A stretch of DNA of 64,000 nucleotides from Lentzea pudingi (GTDB taxonomy: Bacteria; Actinomycetota; Actinomycetes; Mycobacteriales; Pseudonocardiaceae), in assembly GCF_014646255.1 (NCBI RefSeq), contig NZ_BMNC01000001.1:437366-501365 (forward strand). The letters run 5' to 3'. Under the pieces are notes generated by a model that was not told the DNA's origin, ran no database searches, and worked only from the letters and a program-made list of their open reading frames with translations. Below are positions 1 through 8,249 of this stretch, one piece after another. The stretch's first letter is position 1. Every line of letters starts with the position of its first letter. A program made the translations under genes and the position numbers.

Positions 1-110
1 TGCGGCAGCGTGAGCGTCTCCTCGACGGCCGCGAGCGACCGTGCCGAGACGGCCACCAGCAGGCGGGACGCGGTGAGGACCGCATCGGTCAGATCATCGA
101 CATCGCTCAC
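1..110 (-). CDS. MarR family transcriptional regulator, N-terminal part only
   Basis: The gene is cut by the left edge; only the first 36 codons are visible. Reading on the minus strand from a GTG at 110 gives a helix rich in Leu, Val, Ala and Ser (about residues 6-30: LTDAVLTASRLLVAVSARSL) ending in TLPQ. This resembles the dimerisation helix and the lead into the winged helix of MarR-type regulators. Neither ATG nearby is in this frame, which supports the GTG start. The DNA-binding domain lies outside the window, so the family call rests on this helix alone. It is divergent from the DUF4142 gene. Confidence 0.55.
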   Translation of the reverse strand, partial: MSDVDDLTDAVLTASRLLVAVSARSLAAVEETLTLP

Positions 111-205
111 CCGCCTAGTTCTACAGGGCTCTCCCAAGGTAACGAAACGATAAACATTGCACTGTGCAACGGTCGTTGACCTGCTCTCCGTCCGTACCTC
201 TCGGC

Positions 206-973
206 ATGCGGATACTCCTCGTCGCTTTGCTGACGTTATTGGTGGGAGCGCAGCCCGCGTTCGCGCAGCAGGACCTGGGACCTGACCACGTGCAGACCCA
301 GTTCGGGCCGATGGGCCCGGCCGGGCGTGACCTCCTGCAGAAGGTGGCCCTCGCGGGGTTGTGGGAGGGCCCCGCCGGGCGGATGGGGCTCGAGAAGTCG
401 TCGAGCCCGCTGGTGAAGGAGGCCGGTCGGCACCTGATCGACGGGCACGCCGACCTGGACCGGCGCACCGCCGAGCTCGCCCGCACGTTCGGCGTGCAGT
501 TGCCGACGCAGCCCAACGAGGCGCAGCAGGGGTGGCTGAACGAGATGCGGGCCGCGCCCGCGCGCAGTCCCGAGTTCGACCGCGTGTTCGCGAACCGGCT
601 TCGTGCCGCCCACGGTGTGGTCTACAAGTTCCTCGCCTCGGTGCGCACGGGCACGCGCAACACTGCGATCCGCGACTACGCCAAGGTTTGCATGGACACC
701 GTGCTCGACCACATGACGGTGCTCGAGGCCACCGGGATGGTCGACTTCACCGACACCGAGGCGATCCCGCTGGCGCTCGTCGCCCAGCCGTCCTCGATCG
801 CGCCCACCCCTCCCGCGGCGCTGCCGCAGGCGAACTCGCAGTACGCCCAGCAGCGGCAACCGCAGGACGACGGACTTCCGGACGGCGCCGTCGGGTTGGG
901 CGTGCTGGCGCTGGTCGTGGCCGGTCTGTGGTTCTGGACCAGCGGGCGGAGCAGCCGGCGGATGCACTCGTAA
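206..973 (+). CDS. Secreted DUF4142 family protein with C-terminal membrane anchor
   Basis: A 255-residue exported protein. From the ATG at 206 there is a signal peptide (MRILLVALLTLLVGAQPAFA, cut before QQD), then a ferritin-like helical DUF4142 domain (about residues 40-175, with H-x2-DGHADLDRRTAELA and DHMTVLEATG), a Pro/Gln-rich linker, and a C-terminal membrane helix (about 228-245) followed by Arg residues. DUF4142 proteins are predicted metal-binding helical bundles of unknown function. An upstream GTG at 164 would put 14 residues before the signal peptide, so the ATG is preferred. No clear Shine-Dalgarno is seen. It lies just ahead of the flavin monooxygenase gene (15 nt gap). Confidence 0.8.
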   Translation: MRILLVALLTLLVGAQPAFAQQDLGPDHVQTQFGPMGPAGRDLLQKVALAGLWEGPAGRMGLEKSSSPLVKEAGRHLIDGHADLDRRTAELARTFGVQLPTQPNEAQQGWLNEMRAAPARSPEFDRVFANRLRAAHGVVYKFLASVRTGTRNTAIRDYAKVCMDTVLDHMTVLEATGMVDFTDTEAIPLALVAQPSSIAPTPPAALPQANSQYAQQRQPQDDGLPDGAVGLGVLALVVAGLWFWTSGRSSRRMHS

Positions 974-988
974 TGCTAGGTTGGGCAT

Positions 989-2149
989 ATGCCTAAGTCG
1001 AATGCCCAGCAGCGCGCGTTGATCGTCGGAGCGGGGATCGCCGGGCTGGCGTCCGCGTGGTGGCTGGAGCGCGCCGGGTGGGAGGTCCTGGTGGTGGAGA
1101 AGGCGCCGTCGTTCCGCGCGGGCGGCTACATGATCGATTTCTTCGGGCCGGGCCACGAGGTGGCGCGGCGGATGGGCCTGCTGTCGGCGCTGGAGGAGAG
1201 GCGTGCGCCGATCTCGTCGGTGACCAGCGTGGACTCCTCGGGGCGGCGGCGCGGTGAGATCTCCACCGCGGCCTACGAAGCCGTCGCGGACGGGGTGATC
1301 AGCCTGCTGCGCGGTGATCTGGCGGAGGTGATCCGCGACGACCTGCGGGCTCCGATCCGTTACGGCACAACGCTGTCCTCTGTCGACGACGGCCGGGTCG
1401 TGTTCTCCGACGGGTCCTCGGACGAGTTCGACCTGGTCGTCGGCGCGGACGGGGTGCACTCGAAGGTGCGGGAGCTGGTGTTCGGGCCCTCGTCCCTGCG
1501 GTACCTGGGCCATCACGTGGCGGCGTTCTCGTTCCAGGATCCCGTGTTGAGCGAACGGATCGGCTACCGCTACCAGATGCTGACCGTGCCGCACCGGATG
1601 GTCGGCTGCTATGCCGTGCGGGACGGCGCGATGGCCGCGTTGATGCTCTACCGGTCCGACTCGCCGGAGCTGCCCGCCGATCCCGCCGCGGCGTTGCGCG
1701 AGCGGTTCGGTGACCTCGGCTGGGTCACGCCGTCGTTGCTCTCCGCTGTGCCGCAGGACGTGTACTACGACGAAGTGTCGCAAGTGGACATGCCGGTGTG
1801 GCATCGCGGCAAGGTCGTGCTCGTCGGTGACGCGTGCGGAGCAGTCTCGCTGTTCGCTGGTCATGGGGCTTCGCTCGCGATGACGGGGGCATGCGTGCTG
1901 GCGGAGGAGTTGTCCGCCGGGTTCGAGGGCGCGTTCGCTCGGTACGAGGCGCGGATGAAGCCCGCCGTGGAGCACACCCAGGAGTTCGGGCGGCGGTTCA
2001 TCGGCTGGATGGCGCCCGCGTCCGCGTGGCGGATCTCGGTGCGCGACCTGGCTTTCCGGCTCTCCGGGCTACCCGTCGTGCGGAACATGATCCGCGGCTC
2101 CCTCATGCCGGACGTCGACGGCGTCCTGCCGCGTCACCGGGCGTCGTAG
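989..2149 (+). CDS. FAD-dependent monooxygenase (PHBH/TetX type)
   Basis: A 386-residue flavoprotein hydroxylase. The Rossmann motif GAGIAGLASAWWLERAG is at about residues 15-31. The glycine- and aspartate-containing GADGVHSKVRE motif is near 150, and the FAD ribityl-binding segment GDACGAVSLFAGHGASLAM is near 280. These are the three hallmarks of class A flavin monooxygenases, which use NAD(P)H and O2 to hydroxylate small aromatic or polycyclic substrates. The substrate cannot be read from the sequence. No membrane segment is seen. The start has no good ribosome binding site and a TAGGTT box sits 6-12 nt upstream, so a leaderless mRNA is possible. The last 16 bases overlap the convergent HxlR gene. 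Confidence 0.88.
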   Translation: MPKSNAQQRALIVGAGIAGLASAWWLERAGWEVLVVEKAPSFRAGGYMIDFFGPGHEVARRMGLLSALEERRAPISSVTSVDSSGRRRGEISTAAYEAVADGVISLLRGDLAEVIRDDLRAPIRYGTTLSSVDDGRVVFSDGSSDEFDLVVGADGVHSKVRELVFGPSSLRYLGHHVAAFSFQDPVLSERIGYRYQMLTVPHRMVGCYAVRDGAMAALMLYRSDSPELPADPAAALRERFGDLGWVTPSLLSAVPQDVYYDEVSQVDMPVWHRGKVVLVGDACGAVSLFAGHGASLAMTGACVLAEELSAGFEGAFARYEARMKPAVEHTQEFGRRFIGWMAPASAWRISVRDLAFRLSGLPVVRNMIRGSLMPDVDGVLPRHRAS

Positions 2150-2502
2150 GCCTCACGGTTGATCAGCACCTCGGCGATGTGCTTCTCCGCCCACCGGCAC
2201 AACGCGAGCAACGGCTCGTGCAACGTGAGCCCGAGCTCCGTCAGCTCGTACTCGACCCGCGGCGGCACCTCGGCGTACACATGCCGCGTGATGAGCCCAT
2301 CGCGTTCGAGGTCCCGGAGCGTCTCGGTCAGCACCTTGCCGCTGATGCCGTCGAGCTGCGTCTTGAGGTCGCCGAACCGCGCGCGCCCGTTGCCCAGCAC
2401 CGAGACCGCCATCGCCGTCCACTTGTTGGCGATGCGCGCCAGGCTCGTGCGCGACGGGCAGCTGGCCATGAGCACGCTCCAGTCCGGCACGGTCTGTGAC
2501 AT
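2134..2502 (-). CDS. HxlR family transcriptional regulator
   Basis: A 122-residue winged-helix regulator. The core motif is RIANKWTAMAVSVLGNGRARF (RFGDLK follows), then GISGKVLTETLRDLERDGLITR, which is the HxlR recognition helix and wing, then YELTELGLTLHEPL. The N-terminal cysteine (SCPSRTSL) matches the redox-sensing Cys found in many HxlR/HypR members. The ATG at 2502 is chosen over 2511 because GGAAGGA lies 8 nt upstream of it. The gene is divergent from the SnoaL-like gene, with a palindrome between them, and convergent with the monooxygenase, so it may control either. Target regulation is inferred. Confidence 0.88.
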   Translation of the reverse strand: MSQTVPDWSVLMASCPSRTSLARIANKWTAMAVSVLGNGRARFGDLKTQLDGISGKVLTETLRDLERDGLITRHVYAEVPPRVEYELTELGLTLHEPLLALCRWAEKHIAEVLINREAYDAR

Positions 2503-2530
2503 GGCGCACATCCTTCCACTAGTTACGTTG

Positions 2531-2546
2531 AGGTAATTGGTTACCT
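2531..2546. promoter_or_regulatory. Putative HxlR operator
   Basis: A perfect inverted repeat, AGGTAA-TTGG-TTACCT, sits between the HxlR gene and the SnoaL-like gene, 28 bp upstream of the HxlR start and 42 bp upstream of the SnoaL-like start. A further GTTAC half-site lies at 2522-2526. HxlR-type dimers commonly bind GTAA/TTAC palindromes in such divergent spacers. The assignment to this regulator is inferred from position. Confidence 0.5.
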
Positions 2547-2588
2547 TTGGTGAGCATAGGGCAACCACAAGGAAAGGGAGAACCTCTG

Positions 2589-2984
2589 ATGACCAGCCCG
2601 CTCGCCGTTGCGACCACCTACTTCGAGGCGTTGGAGTCCGGCGACTTCGCCACCGTCGCCGCCCAGTTCGCCGAGGACGTCGTGTGGCACCAGCCCGGGG
2701 ACAACCGGTTCTCCGGTGCGCACCGCGGCGGTGACGCCGTGGGGGCGATGATCGGCGGCATGATGTCCGTGTCCGAGGGCACCTTCTCGTTGAAGCGCGA
2801 CGCGCCGCTGATGGTGAACGGGGAGCTCGTGGCTGCTTCGGTTCGCTGGACGGCGAAGCGGTCCGGGGCGGAGATGGACGGCACCGGTGTCGACCTGATG
2901 CGCGTCGTCGACGGCGAGGTCACCGAGGTGTGGCTGTTCACGGCCGACCCCGCCGAGGAGGACGCGTTCTGGGGTCGAGGCTAA
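2589..2984 (+). CDS. SnoaL-like / NTF2-fold protein
   Basis: A 131-residue protein with the cone-shaped SnoaL/NTF2 pattern: an N-terminal helix (AVATTYFEALESGDFATVAAQFAEDVVWHQPG), then alternating beta strands ending in GTGVDLMRVVDGEVTEVWLFTADP. Family members are small cyclases, isomerases or ligand-binding proteins. No catalytic residue can be assigned here. The start at 2589 follows AAGGGAG with good spacing. An earlier in-frame start at 2547 would overlap the operator region and adds no conserved sequence. It is divergent from HxlR, its probable regulator. Confidence 0.8.
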   Translation: MTSPLAVATTYFEALESGDFATVAAQFAEDVVWHQPGDNRFSGAHRGGDAVGAMIGGMMSVSEGTFSLKRDAPLMVNGELVAASVRWTAKRSGAEMDGTGVDLMRVVDGEVTEVWLFTADPAEEDAFWGRG

Positions 2985-3030
2985 CGAAACGGCATGTCTG
3001 CCACCCCCGCGCACCGGGTACCGACAGACT

Positions 3031-4176
3031 GTGGGCGTGCAACGGGATCGCAGGTGGACGGACAAGGGTGAGGCCATCGGGCACGGCGTGAGCTGGCTCG
3101 CGCGGTGGAGTCTGCGGACGGCGCTGGCCGTGCTGGGCTTCTGGATGGTGTTCTGGCTGATCGGCAAGCTCTGGGTGGTCGTGATGCCCGTGCTGCTGGG
3201 GCTGCTGATCACGACGGTGCTGTGGCCGCCGGCGCGGTGGATGATGTCGAAGGGCATGAACGCGGCGCTGTCGGCGACGATCGTGCTGGTCGTCGGCCTC
3301 GGCGTGCTCGGAGGGGTCATCGCGGCGATCTCGTCGTCGATCGCGTCCGGTGTGCCGGAGATCGCGCAGAGCGCGCAGAAGGCCGTCACGCAACTGCAGG
3401 ACTGGGCCTCCGGCCCGCCGTTCAACCTGAAGGGCAGCGACCTCGACCGGCTCATCTCGCAGGGCGTCGAGCAGCTCAAGTCGAGCATCGGGTCGATCGC
3501 GGGCGGGCTGCTGACCGGGGCGGGCGCGGTGACGTCCGGCCTCGTGACCGGGTTGGTGGCGCTGCTGCTGGCCTTCTTCTTCGTCAAGGACGGCATGCGG
3601 TTCACGCCCTGGCTGCGCGGCGTCATCGGCGAGCGCGCCGGCGTCCACGTGACGACGGTGCTGGAGCGGGTCTGGGCCACGCTCGGCAGCTTCATCCGCA
3701 GCCAGGCCGTCGTGTCGCTGATCGACGCCATCTTCATCGGGGCGGGCCTGCTCATCCTCGGCGTGCCGCTCGCGATCCCGCTGGCCGCGCTGACGTTCCT
3801 CGGCGGCTTCATCCCGATCATCGGCGCGTTCATCGCCGGAGCGCTGGCCGTGCTCGTCGCCCTGGTCAGCAACGGCCTGACCACGGCCATCATCATGCTG
3901 ATCATCGTGGTCGTGGTGCAGCAGGTCGAGGGCAACGTGCTGCAGCCCCTCCTGCAGTCGCGCAGCCTGCGCCTGCACGCGGCGGTCGTCCTGCTCGTCG
4001 TCACGGCGGGCACTTCGCTCTACGGCATCGCGGGCGCGTTCTTCTCCGTGCCGGTCGCCGCCGCCGTGGCCGTCGTCATGCGCTACCTGGGCGAAGTGAT
4101 CGAAGCCAGGTCCGTAATGGTTACGTCACAACCTGACGGGGATGATCCGGGGGAGACCGAACGTTCTCCTGAGTGA
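3031..4176 (+). CDS. AI-2E family transporter (PF01594 permease)
   Basis: A 381-residue integral membrane protein of the AI-2E/PerM/TqsA family. It has paired N-terminal membrane helices (about residues 25-75), another at about 85-110, a soluble loop (about 110-170), then several helices with the typical [10 protein letters not shown] motif near 190 and [27 protein letters not shown] near 245-270. The C-terminal segment [17 protein letters not shown] is the conserved family signature. Members export small molecules or act in Na+/H+ exchange; the substrate is unknown. It heads a run of four genes (with MsrA, MOSC, deacetylase) whose last two junctions overlap. The GTG start is the first of two close candidates (3031, 3037). 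Confidence 0.88.
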   Translation: MGVQRDRRWTDKGEAIGHGVSWLARWSLRTALAVLGFWMVFWLIGKLWVVVMPVLLGLLITTVLWPPARWMMSKGMNAALSATIVLVVGLGVLGGVIAAISSSIASGVPEIAQSAQKAVTQLQDWASGPPFNLKGSDLDRLISQGVEQLKSSIGSIAGGLLTGAGAVTSGLVTGLVALLLAFFFVKDGMRFTPWLRGVIGERAGVHVTTVLERVWATLGSFIRSQAVVSLIDAIFIGAGLLILGVPLAIPLAALTFLGGFIPIIGAFIAGALAVLVALVSNGLTTAIIMLIIVVVVQQVEGNVLQPLLQSRSLRLHAAVVLLVVTAGTSLYGIAGAFFSVPVAAAVAVVMRYLGEVIEARSVMVTSQPDGDDPGETERSPE

Positions 4177-4199
4177 ACACCGAGAAGAGGAGTGACACT

Positions 4200-4697
4200 G
4201 TGACGGAGAAGGCTGTTCTCGCGGGCGGCTGTTTCTGGGGCATGCAGGACCTGTTCCGCCGCCACCCCGGCGTCGTCTCCACGCGCGTCGGCTACACCGG
4301 CGACCCGAGCACGCCGAACGCCACGTACCGCCGCCACGGCAACCACGCCGAGGCCATCGAGATCGTGTTCGACCCCGAGCAGCTCAGCTACCGGCAGGTC
4401 CTGGAGTTCTTCTTCCAGATCCACGACCCGTCGACCCGCAACCGCCAGGGCAACGACATCGGCGCCGGCTACCGCTCGGCGATCTTCTACACCGACGACG
4501 CCCAGAAGAAGGTCGCGGAGGAGGTCATCGCCGCGGTCGACGCCTCCGGCAAGTGGCCGGGCAAGGTCGTCACCGAGGTCACCCAGGAGTCGGACTTCTG
4601 GCTGGCCGAGCCCGAGCACCAGGACTACCTGGAGCGCTACCCGAACGGCTACACGTGCCACTACGTGCGGCCGGAGTGGCAGCTCGGCGAGCGTTGA
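4200..4697 (+). CDS. msrA: Peptide-methionine (S)-S-oxide reductase MsrA
   Basis: A 165-residue enzyme that reduces methionine-S-sulfoxide in proteins and free Met. The catalytic motif GGCFWG holds the nucleophile Cys11, and the family signatures [33 protein letters not shown] and YRSAIFY follow in order. The other cysteine, in YTCHYV near the C-terminus, is in the usual place for a resolving residue. The GTG at 4200 is chosen over the GTG at 4173 because GAAGAGGAG lies 7 nt upstream of it and the catalytic motif then falls at the usual distance from the N-terminus. It follows the AI-2E permease gene and overlaps the MOSC gene by four bases, which implies co-translation. Confidence 0.95.
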   Translation: MTEKAVLAGGCFWGMQDLFRRHPGVVSTRVGYTGDPSTPNATYRRHGNHAEAIEIVFDPEQLSYRQVLEFFFQIHDPSTRNRQGNDIGAGYRSAIFYTDDAQKKVAEEVIAAVDASGKWPGKVVTEVTQESDFWLAEPEHQDYLERYPNGYTCHYVRPEWQLGER

Positions 4698-5176
4698 TCG
4701 AGATCGTGGCGCTGCACGTCTCACCCGTGCACGCCTTCGAGGGCCGTCCGCCGGACGGCCCTCGTCCCGATCCGGGACCTGTTTCCCGCGACCACGTGGT
4801 CGTCCGCGCCGGGCTCGGCATCGTCGGCGACCGCTACTTCAACCACCCCGCGCACCGCAACGCGGCGGTCACCTTCATCGCGGCCGAGTCGCTGGCCGCG
4901 TGGCCGGTGGACCCGCTCGTGGCACGCCGCAACGTCGTCGTGCGGGGGTTCGACGTGGACTCGCTGCCGCGCGGGGCGGTGTTCGGCCTGGACAGCGGGG
5001 ACGGGGTGGTGCGGTTCGAGGTCCACCGTCCGGCGAGTCCCTGCGCGTGGATGGATCAGGTGATCGCGCCGGGTGCGTTCAGGGCGTTGTGCGGCAGGGG
5101 CGGGATCCGCTGCGTGCCGCTGGACGACGGGGTGCTGCGCACCGGAAAACCCGCACTGGCCATAGTGAGCGCATGA
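4694..5176 (+). CDS. MOSC domain-containing protein
   Basis: A 160-residue protein that matches the MOSC (molybdenum cofactor sulfurase C-terminal) fold: [15 protein letters not shown] at the start, [10 protein letters not shown] near residue 40, [14 protein letters not shown] near 85 (the conserved R-N-V/I motif), and the cysteine in [11 protein letters not shown] near 120. MOSC domains carry activated sulfur or bind molybdenum cofactor; the exact partner is not visible. Two starts are possible: TTG at 4694, overlapping the msrA stop by four bases, or GTG at 4706. The former is chosen for the coupling. The gene overlaps the deacetylase gene by four bases (ATGA). Confidence 0.85.
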   Translation: MIEIVALHVSPVHAFEGRPPDGPRPDPGPVSRDHVVVRAGLGIVGDRYFNHPAHRNAAVTFIAAESLAAWPVDPLVARRNVVVRGFDVDSLPRGAVFGLDSGDGVVRFEVHRPASPCAWMDQVIAPGAFRALCGRGGIRCVPLDDGVLRTGKPALAIVSA

Positions 5177-5892
5177 AGTGGTTGCGCCGCAAACCAACGA
5201 TCATCACCGCGATGGGCCTCACCGCTGTCATGATCGTCGCGATCTCCCTGTGGAACGTCAGCAGCGCCCGCACGTTCCAGTTCTTCGGTGACCTGGTCCA
5301 CCGCGTCGAGACGGACGAGAAGCTGGTCGCGCTGACCTTCGACGACGGCCCCGATCCGGCGGGCACGCAGCAGGTCCTGGACGTCCTGGCGGCCGATCAG
5401 GTCCCGGCGACGTTCTTCCTCATGGGCCGCGACCTCGAGGAGCACCCGGACCTCGGCAGGCAGATCGCCCAGGCCGGCCACGAGATCGGCAACCACACCT
5501 ACAGCCACCGGCGCATGATCGGCGTCCTGCCGAGCACGGTCGCGAAGGAGGTGGAGGACACCGACGCCCAGATCCGCAGGACCGGCTACAGCGGCGACAT
5601 CCACTTCCGCCCGCCCAACGGCAAGAAGCTCTTCGCCCTGCCGCATTACCTGGAAGAGCACAACCGGACCACGATCATGTGGGACGTGGAGCCCGACTCC
5701 GCGAACAACCCCAGCGCGCAGGAGATCGCCCAGCGGACGCTGGAAGAAACCAGGCCGGGCTCGATCATCCTGCTGCACCCCATGTACGCGGGCCGCGACC
5801 AGACCCGGCAGGCGCTCGAGCCCGTCATCATCGGGCTCAAGGAGCGCGGCTATCGGTTCGTCACCGTGTCCGCGCTCCTGAACAGTCGTTAG
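5173..5892 (+). CDS. Membrane-anchored polysaccharide deacetylase (NodB/CE4)
   Basis: A 239-residue carbohydrate esterase 4 protein. An N-terminal signal-anchor helix (about residues 9-28) is followed by the NodB domain. Motif 1 is TFDDGPD (Asp57 base, Asp58 metal ligand); motif 2 is GNHTYSH (His108 and His112 metal ligands); motif 3 is RPPNG; a late LLHPMY carries the catalytic histidine. It probably removes acetyl groups from peptidoglycan or another cell-surface glycan outside the membrane. The start overlaps the MOSC stop by four bases, and the stop overlaps the convergent SDR gene by four bases. Confidence 0.9.
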   Translation: MKWLRRKPTIITAMGLTAVMIVAISLWNVSSARTFQFFGDLVHRVETDEKLVALTFDDGPDPAGTQQVLDVLAADQVPATFFLMGRDLEEHPDLGRQIAQAGHEIGNHTYSHRRMIGVLPSTVAKEVEDTDAQIRRTGYSGDIHFRPPNGKKLFALPHYLEEHNRTTIMWDVEPDSANNPSAQEIAQRTLEETRPGSIILLHPMYAGRDQTRQALEPVIIGLKERGYRFVTVSALLNSR

Positions 5893-6758
5893 ATCAGGTC
5901 AGCCAGCTCGACCCGCCGCAGGAACTCGCCGCGGACCCGGTCCGCCACCGCGTTCACGACCTCGGCACCGTCCGAAGACGGGTCCACGTGCACGCGGAAC
6001 GGTGGCCTGGCGGAACCCACCACGTCCACGATGGCGTCGGCCACGGCGCCCACGTCCGCCCACGACGGCTCCAGCTCGGCGAGACGGTTGCCGACCTGGT
6101 CCATCAGGCCGGGGTAGAGCTCCTCGTACTCCGCCGCCCGCGCGGTGTCGGCGGGGGTGCCGCTGTGCGCGAAGTGGTTGGTGCCGTGGGTGAAGGCGCC
6201 CGGCACGACGATCGTGGTCTCGATGCCGAACCGCAGGAGCTCGGCGCGGTACGAGACGGCGACCGCGTCCATCGCCGCCTTGGCCGCGAAGTACGGGGCC
6301 AGGTACGGGGGTGTGCCGCCGCGCGTCGAGCTCGAGCCGACCCACACGACGTGGCCCGAACGCCGGCCGCGCAGGTGCGGGAGGGCTGCTCGGTTCACGC
6401 GTTGGGTGCCCAGGACGTTGACGTCGTAGAGGGCCGCGTACTGCTCCGGCGTGAAGGCCTCGGCCGGGCCGGTGACCATGTGGCCCGCGTTGTGCACGAC
6501 CACGTCCAGGTGGCCCTGCTCCGCGATGACGGTGGCGATCGCGGCGTCCGCCGACTCCTGCGACTGCACGTCCAGCTCGACGGCGTGCACTTCGGCGTTC
6601 GCAGCTCCGAAAGCCCGCAGGTCGGAGACCGCGGCGGAGTTGCGGCCCGCGGTCTCCCGCATGCCCGCGTAGACCGTGTGACCGGCGAGCGCGAGCCTGC
6701 GCACCGCCAGGGCACCGAAGCCGCTGGACGCCCCCGTGACGACGATGACCTTGCCCAT
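5889..6758 (-). CDS. Short-chain dehydrogenase/reductase
   Basis: A 289-residue classical SDR. The cofactor motif TGASSGFG is at residues 8-15, the structural NAG is near 90, and the catalytic set is Ser in WVGSSS plus Tyr and Lys in APYFAAKAAMD. It lacks a strong NADP/NAD discriminator that I can read with certainty. The C-terminus is extended relative to a typical 250-residue SDR, as in extended-substrate-loop members. It is the second gene of a two-gene operon with the upstream SDR; stop and start share one base (TGATG), so translation is coupled. The divergent TetR regulator probably controls both. Confidence 0.88.
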   Translation of the reverse strand: MGKVIVVTGASSGFGALAVRRLALAGHTVYAGMRETAGRNSAAVSDLRAFGAANAEVHAVELDVQSQESADAAIATVIAEQGHLDVVVHNAGHMVTGPAEAFTPEQYAALYDVNVLGTQRVNRAALPHLRGRRSGHVVWVGSSSTRGGTPPYLAPYFAAKAAMDAVAVSYRAELLRFGIETTIVVPGAFTHGTNHFAHSGTPADTARAAEYEELYPGLMDQVGNRLAELEPSWADVGAVADAIVDVVGSARPPFRVHVDPSSDGAEVVNAVADRVRGEFLRRVELADLI

Positions 6759-7483
6759 CAGATGATGCCTCCGTTCGCACGAATGGTCTGGCCGTTGACC
6801 CAGCGCGCGGGGCCGGCCAGGAACGAGATGACCTCGGCGATGTCGCCGCTGGAGCCGAGGCGCTCCAGCGGCGGCTGCTTCGCGAGGGTGTCGATGGTCG
6901 CCTGGTCCTTGCCTTCGAGGAACAGGTCGGTGGCCGTGGGGCCGGGGGCGACGGTGTTCACGGTGATGTCGCGGCCGCGCAGCTCACGGGCGAGGATCAG
7001 GGTCAGCGCCTCGACGCCGCCCTTCGACATCGCGTAGGCCCCGTACTGGGGGAAGCGCAGGCCCACCACGGACGACGAGACGTTGACGATGGCGCCGCCG
7101 TCGCGCAACCGGCGTGCGGCCTGCTGGTTCACGATGAACGTGCCGCGGGCGTTGGTGCGCATGATCTTGTCGAACGTGTCGAGCTCCATGTCCGCGACGG
7201 TGCCGAGCGGCATGATGCCGGCCGAGTTCACGACGACGTCGACGCCGCCGAACGTCTCCCGCGCCAGCTCGAACGCGGCGGTGACGGCGTTCTCGTCGCC
7301 CACGTCGGCCTGCGCGGCGACGGCCTGGCCGCCGGTCGACCTGATCTTCTCCACGGTCTCGTCGGCGGCGGTCCGGTTGCCGGCGTACACGATGACAACG
7401 GCCAGTCCGTCGGCGGCGAGGCGTTCGGCGGCTGCCCGCCCGATGCCCCTCGATCCGCCGGTGACGATCGCAACGCGAGTCAT
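6758..7483 (-). CDS. SDR family oxidoreductase, FabG-like
   Basis: A 241-residue classical SDR resembling 3-oxoacyl-ACP reductases. The glycine motif TGGSRGIG is at residues 8-15, followed by the VVIVYAGN strand, NSAG near 85, and the catalytic SSSV/Tyr/Lys set (QYGAYAMSKGG). The N-terminal strand and the C-terminal RWVNGQTIRANGG segment are typical of FabG-type members. The start at 7483 follows TAGGAG with 7 nt spacing; an earlier ATG at 7525 has no such site and runs across the operator. First gene of the two-SDR operon. Confidence 0.88.
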   Translation of the reverse strand: MTRVAIVTGGSRGIGRAAAERLAADGLAVVIVYAGNRTAADETVEKIRSTGGQAVAAQADVGDENAVTAAFELARETFGGVDVVVNSAGIMPLGTVADMELDTFDKIMRTNARGTFIVNQQAARRLRDGGAIVNVSSSVVGLRFPQYGAYAMSKGGVEALTLILARELRGRDITVNTVAPGPTATDLFLEGKDQATIDTLAKQPPLERLGSSGDIAEVISFLAGPARWVNGQTIRANGGII

Positions 7484-7526
7484 GTCGATGCTCCTAGCTG
7501 GTGTTTCCGCTGTTACCTCAATCAAC

Positions 7527-7553
7527 GTAGCACTGATATCGAATCAGCGCTAC
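7527..7553. promoter_or_regulatory. Putative TetR operator between SDR operon and TetR gene
   Basis: A 27-bp imperfect palindrome: arms GTAGC-n-CTGAT and ATCAG-n-GCTAC around a 5-bp centre, with ten of eleven arm positions pairing. It lies in the 93-bp divergent spacer, 44 bp from the SDR start and 24 bp from the TetR start, so it can cover both promoters. Binding by the adjacent TetR protein is inferred from layout. Confidence 0.6.
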
Positions 7554-7576
7554 TGCTCACGTGTTATCGTCGTTAC

Positions 7577-8248
7577 ATGGACACGAGGGAGCGTCTGGTG
7601 AAGGCCGCGGCCGATCTGCTCGTCGAGGGCGGCAAGGAAGCGGTCTCCACGCGCGCGGTCGCGTCGGCGGCGGGGGTGCAGGCGCCGACGCTGTACCGGC
7701 TGTTCGGCGACAAGGACGGGCTGCTCGACGCCGTGGCGGCGTTCGGCTTCTCCGACTACTTGGCGAGCAAGCACGCGATGGGTGCCACCGACGACCCCGT
7801 GGACGACCTGCGCAGGGGCTGGGAGCTCCACATCGGCTTCGGCCTGGCGCGTCCCGCGTTCTACCTGCTGATGTACGGCGAGCCGCGCAAGCGTGAGGCA
7901 CGACTGCGGGCGGACGCGATGCTCCGCGAGATCATCAGCCGCATCGCGGCGGCGGGCCGCCTGGCGGTCCCGGTGGAGTCGGCGGCGCAGTTCGTGCACG
8001 CGACTGGGCTGGGTGTGGTGCTGGCGTTGATCGCGACGCCGGAGGAGGACCGCGACCTGGAGCTCATCGCGTTCGCGCGCGAGCAGGTCATCAGGGCGAT
8101 CACGACGGACGCCGCGCCGGACGGTCCGACGGACATCCCGAGCCGGGCGATCGCGTTGCGCGTGGCACTGGAGGAGGACCCGCCCCAGATGCTGTCTCCA
8201 GCGGAACGGGCCCTCCTGGCCGAGTGGTTGAACAGGGTGGCGAAATGA
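7577..8248 (+). CDS. TetR family transcriptional regulator
   Basis: A 223-residue regulator. The N-terminal helix-turn-helix is RERLVKAAADLLVEGG, then STRAVASAAGVQAPTLYRLFGDKDGLL (residues about 25-50), the standard TetR signature. The rest is an all-helical ligand-binding domain without an identifiable effector pocket. It is divergent from the two-SDR operon with a strong palindrome in between, so it is the likely repressor of that operon and of itself. Its stop lies 1 nt from the end of the convergent NPP1 gene. Confidence 0.92.
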   Translation: MDTRERLVKAAADLLVEGGKEAVSTRAVASAAGVQAPTLYRLFGDKDGLLDAVAAFGFSDYLASKHAMGATDDPVDDLRRGWELHIGFGLARPAFYLLMYGEPRKREARLRADAMLREIISRIAAAGRLAVPVESAAQFVHATGLGVVLALIATPEEDRDLELIAFAREQVIRAITTDAAPDGPTDIPSRAIALRVALEEDPPQMLSPAERALLAEWLNRVAK

Positions 8249-8249
8249 C

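Noticed and set aside
236..1975. A 579-codon minus-strand frame across the DUF4142 and monooxygenase genes
   Set aside because: Antisense shadow with His/Arg/Gly-rich low-complexity sequence; the plus-strand genes have clear motifs.
140..2991. TAACGAAACG found both upstream of DUF4142 (140-149) and upstream of the AI-2E gene (2982-2991)
   Set aside because: In the second place it overlaps the SnoaL-like stop codon; two copies of 10 bases are not enough to claim a shared regulator.
4553..4693. Longer start for the MOSC gene inside msrA
   Set aside because: The extra N-terminal part is out-of-frame translation of msrA and has no similarity to MOSC proteins.
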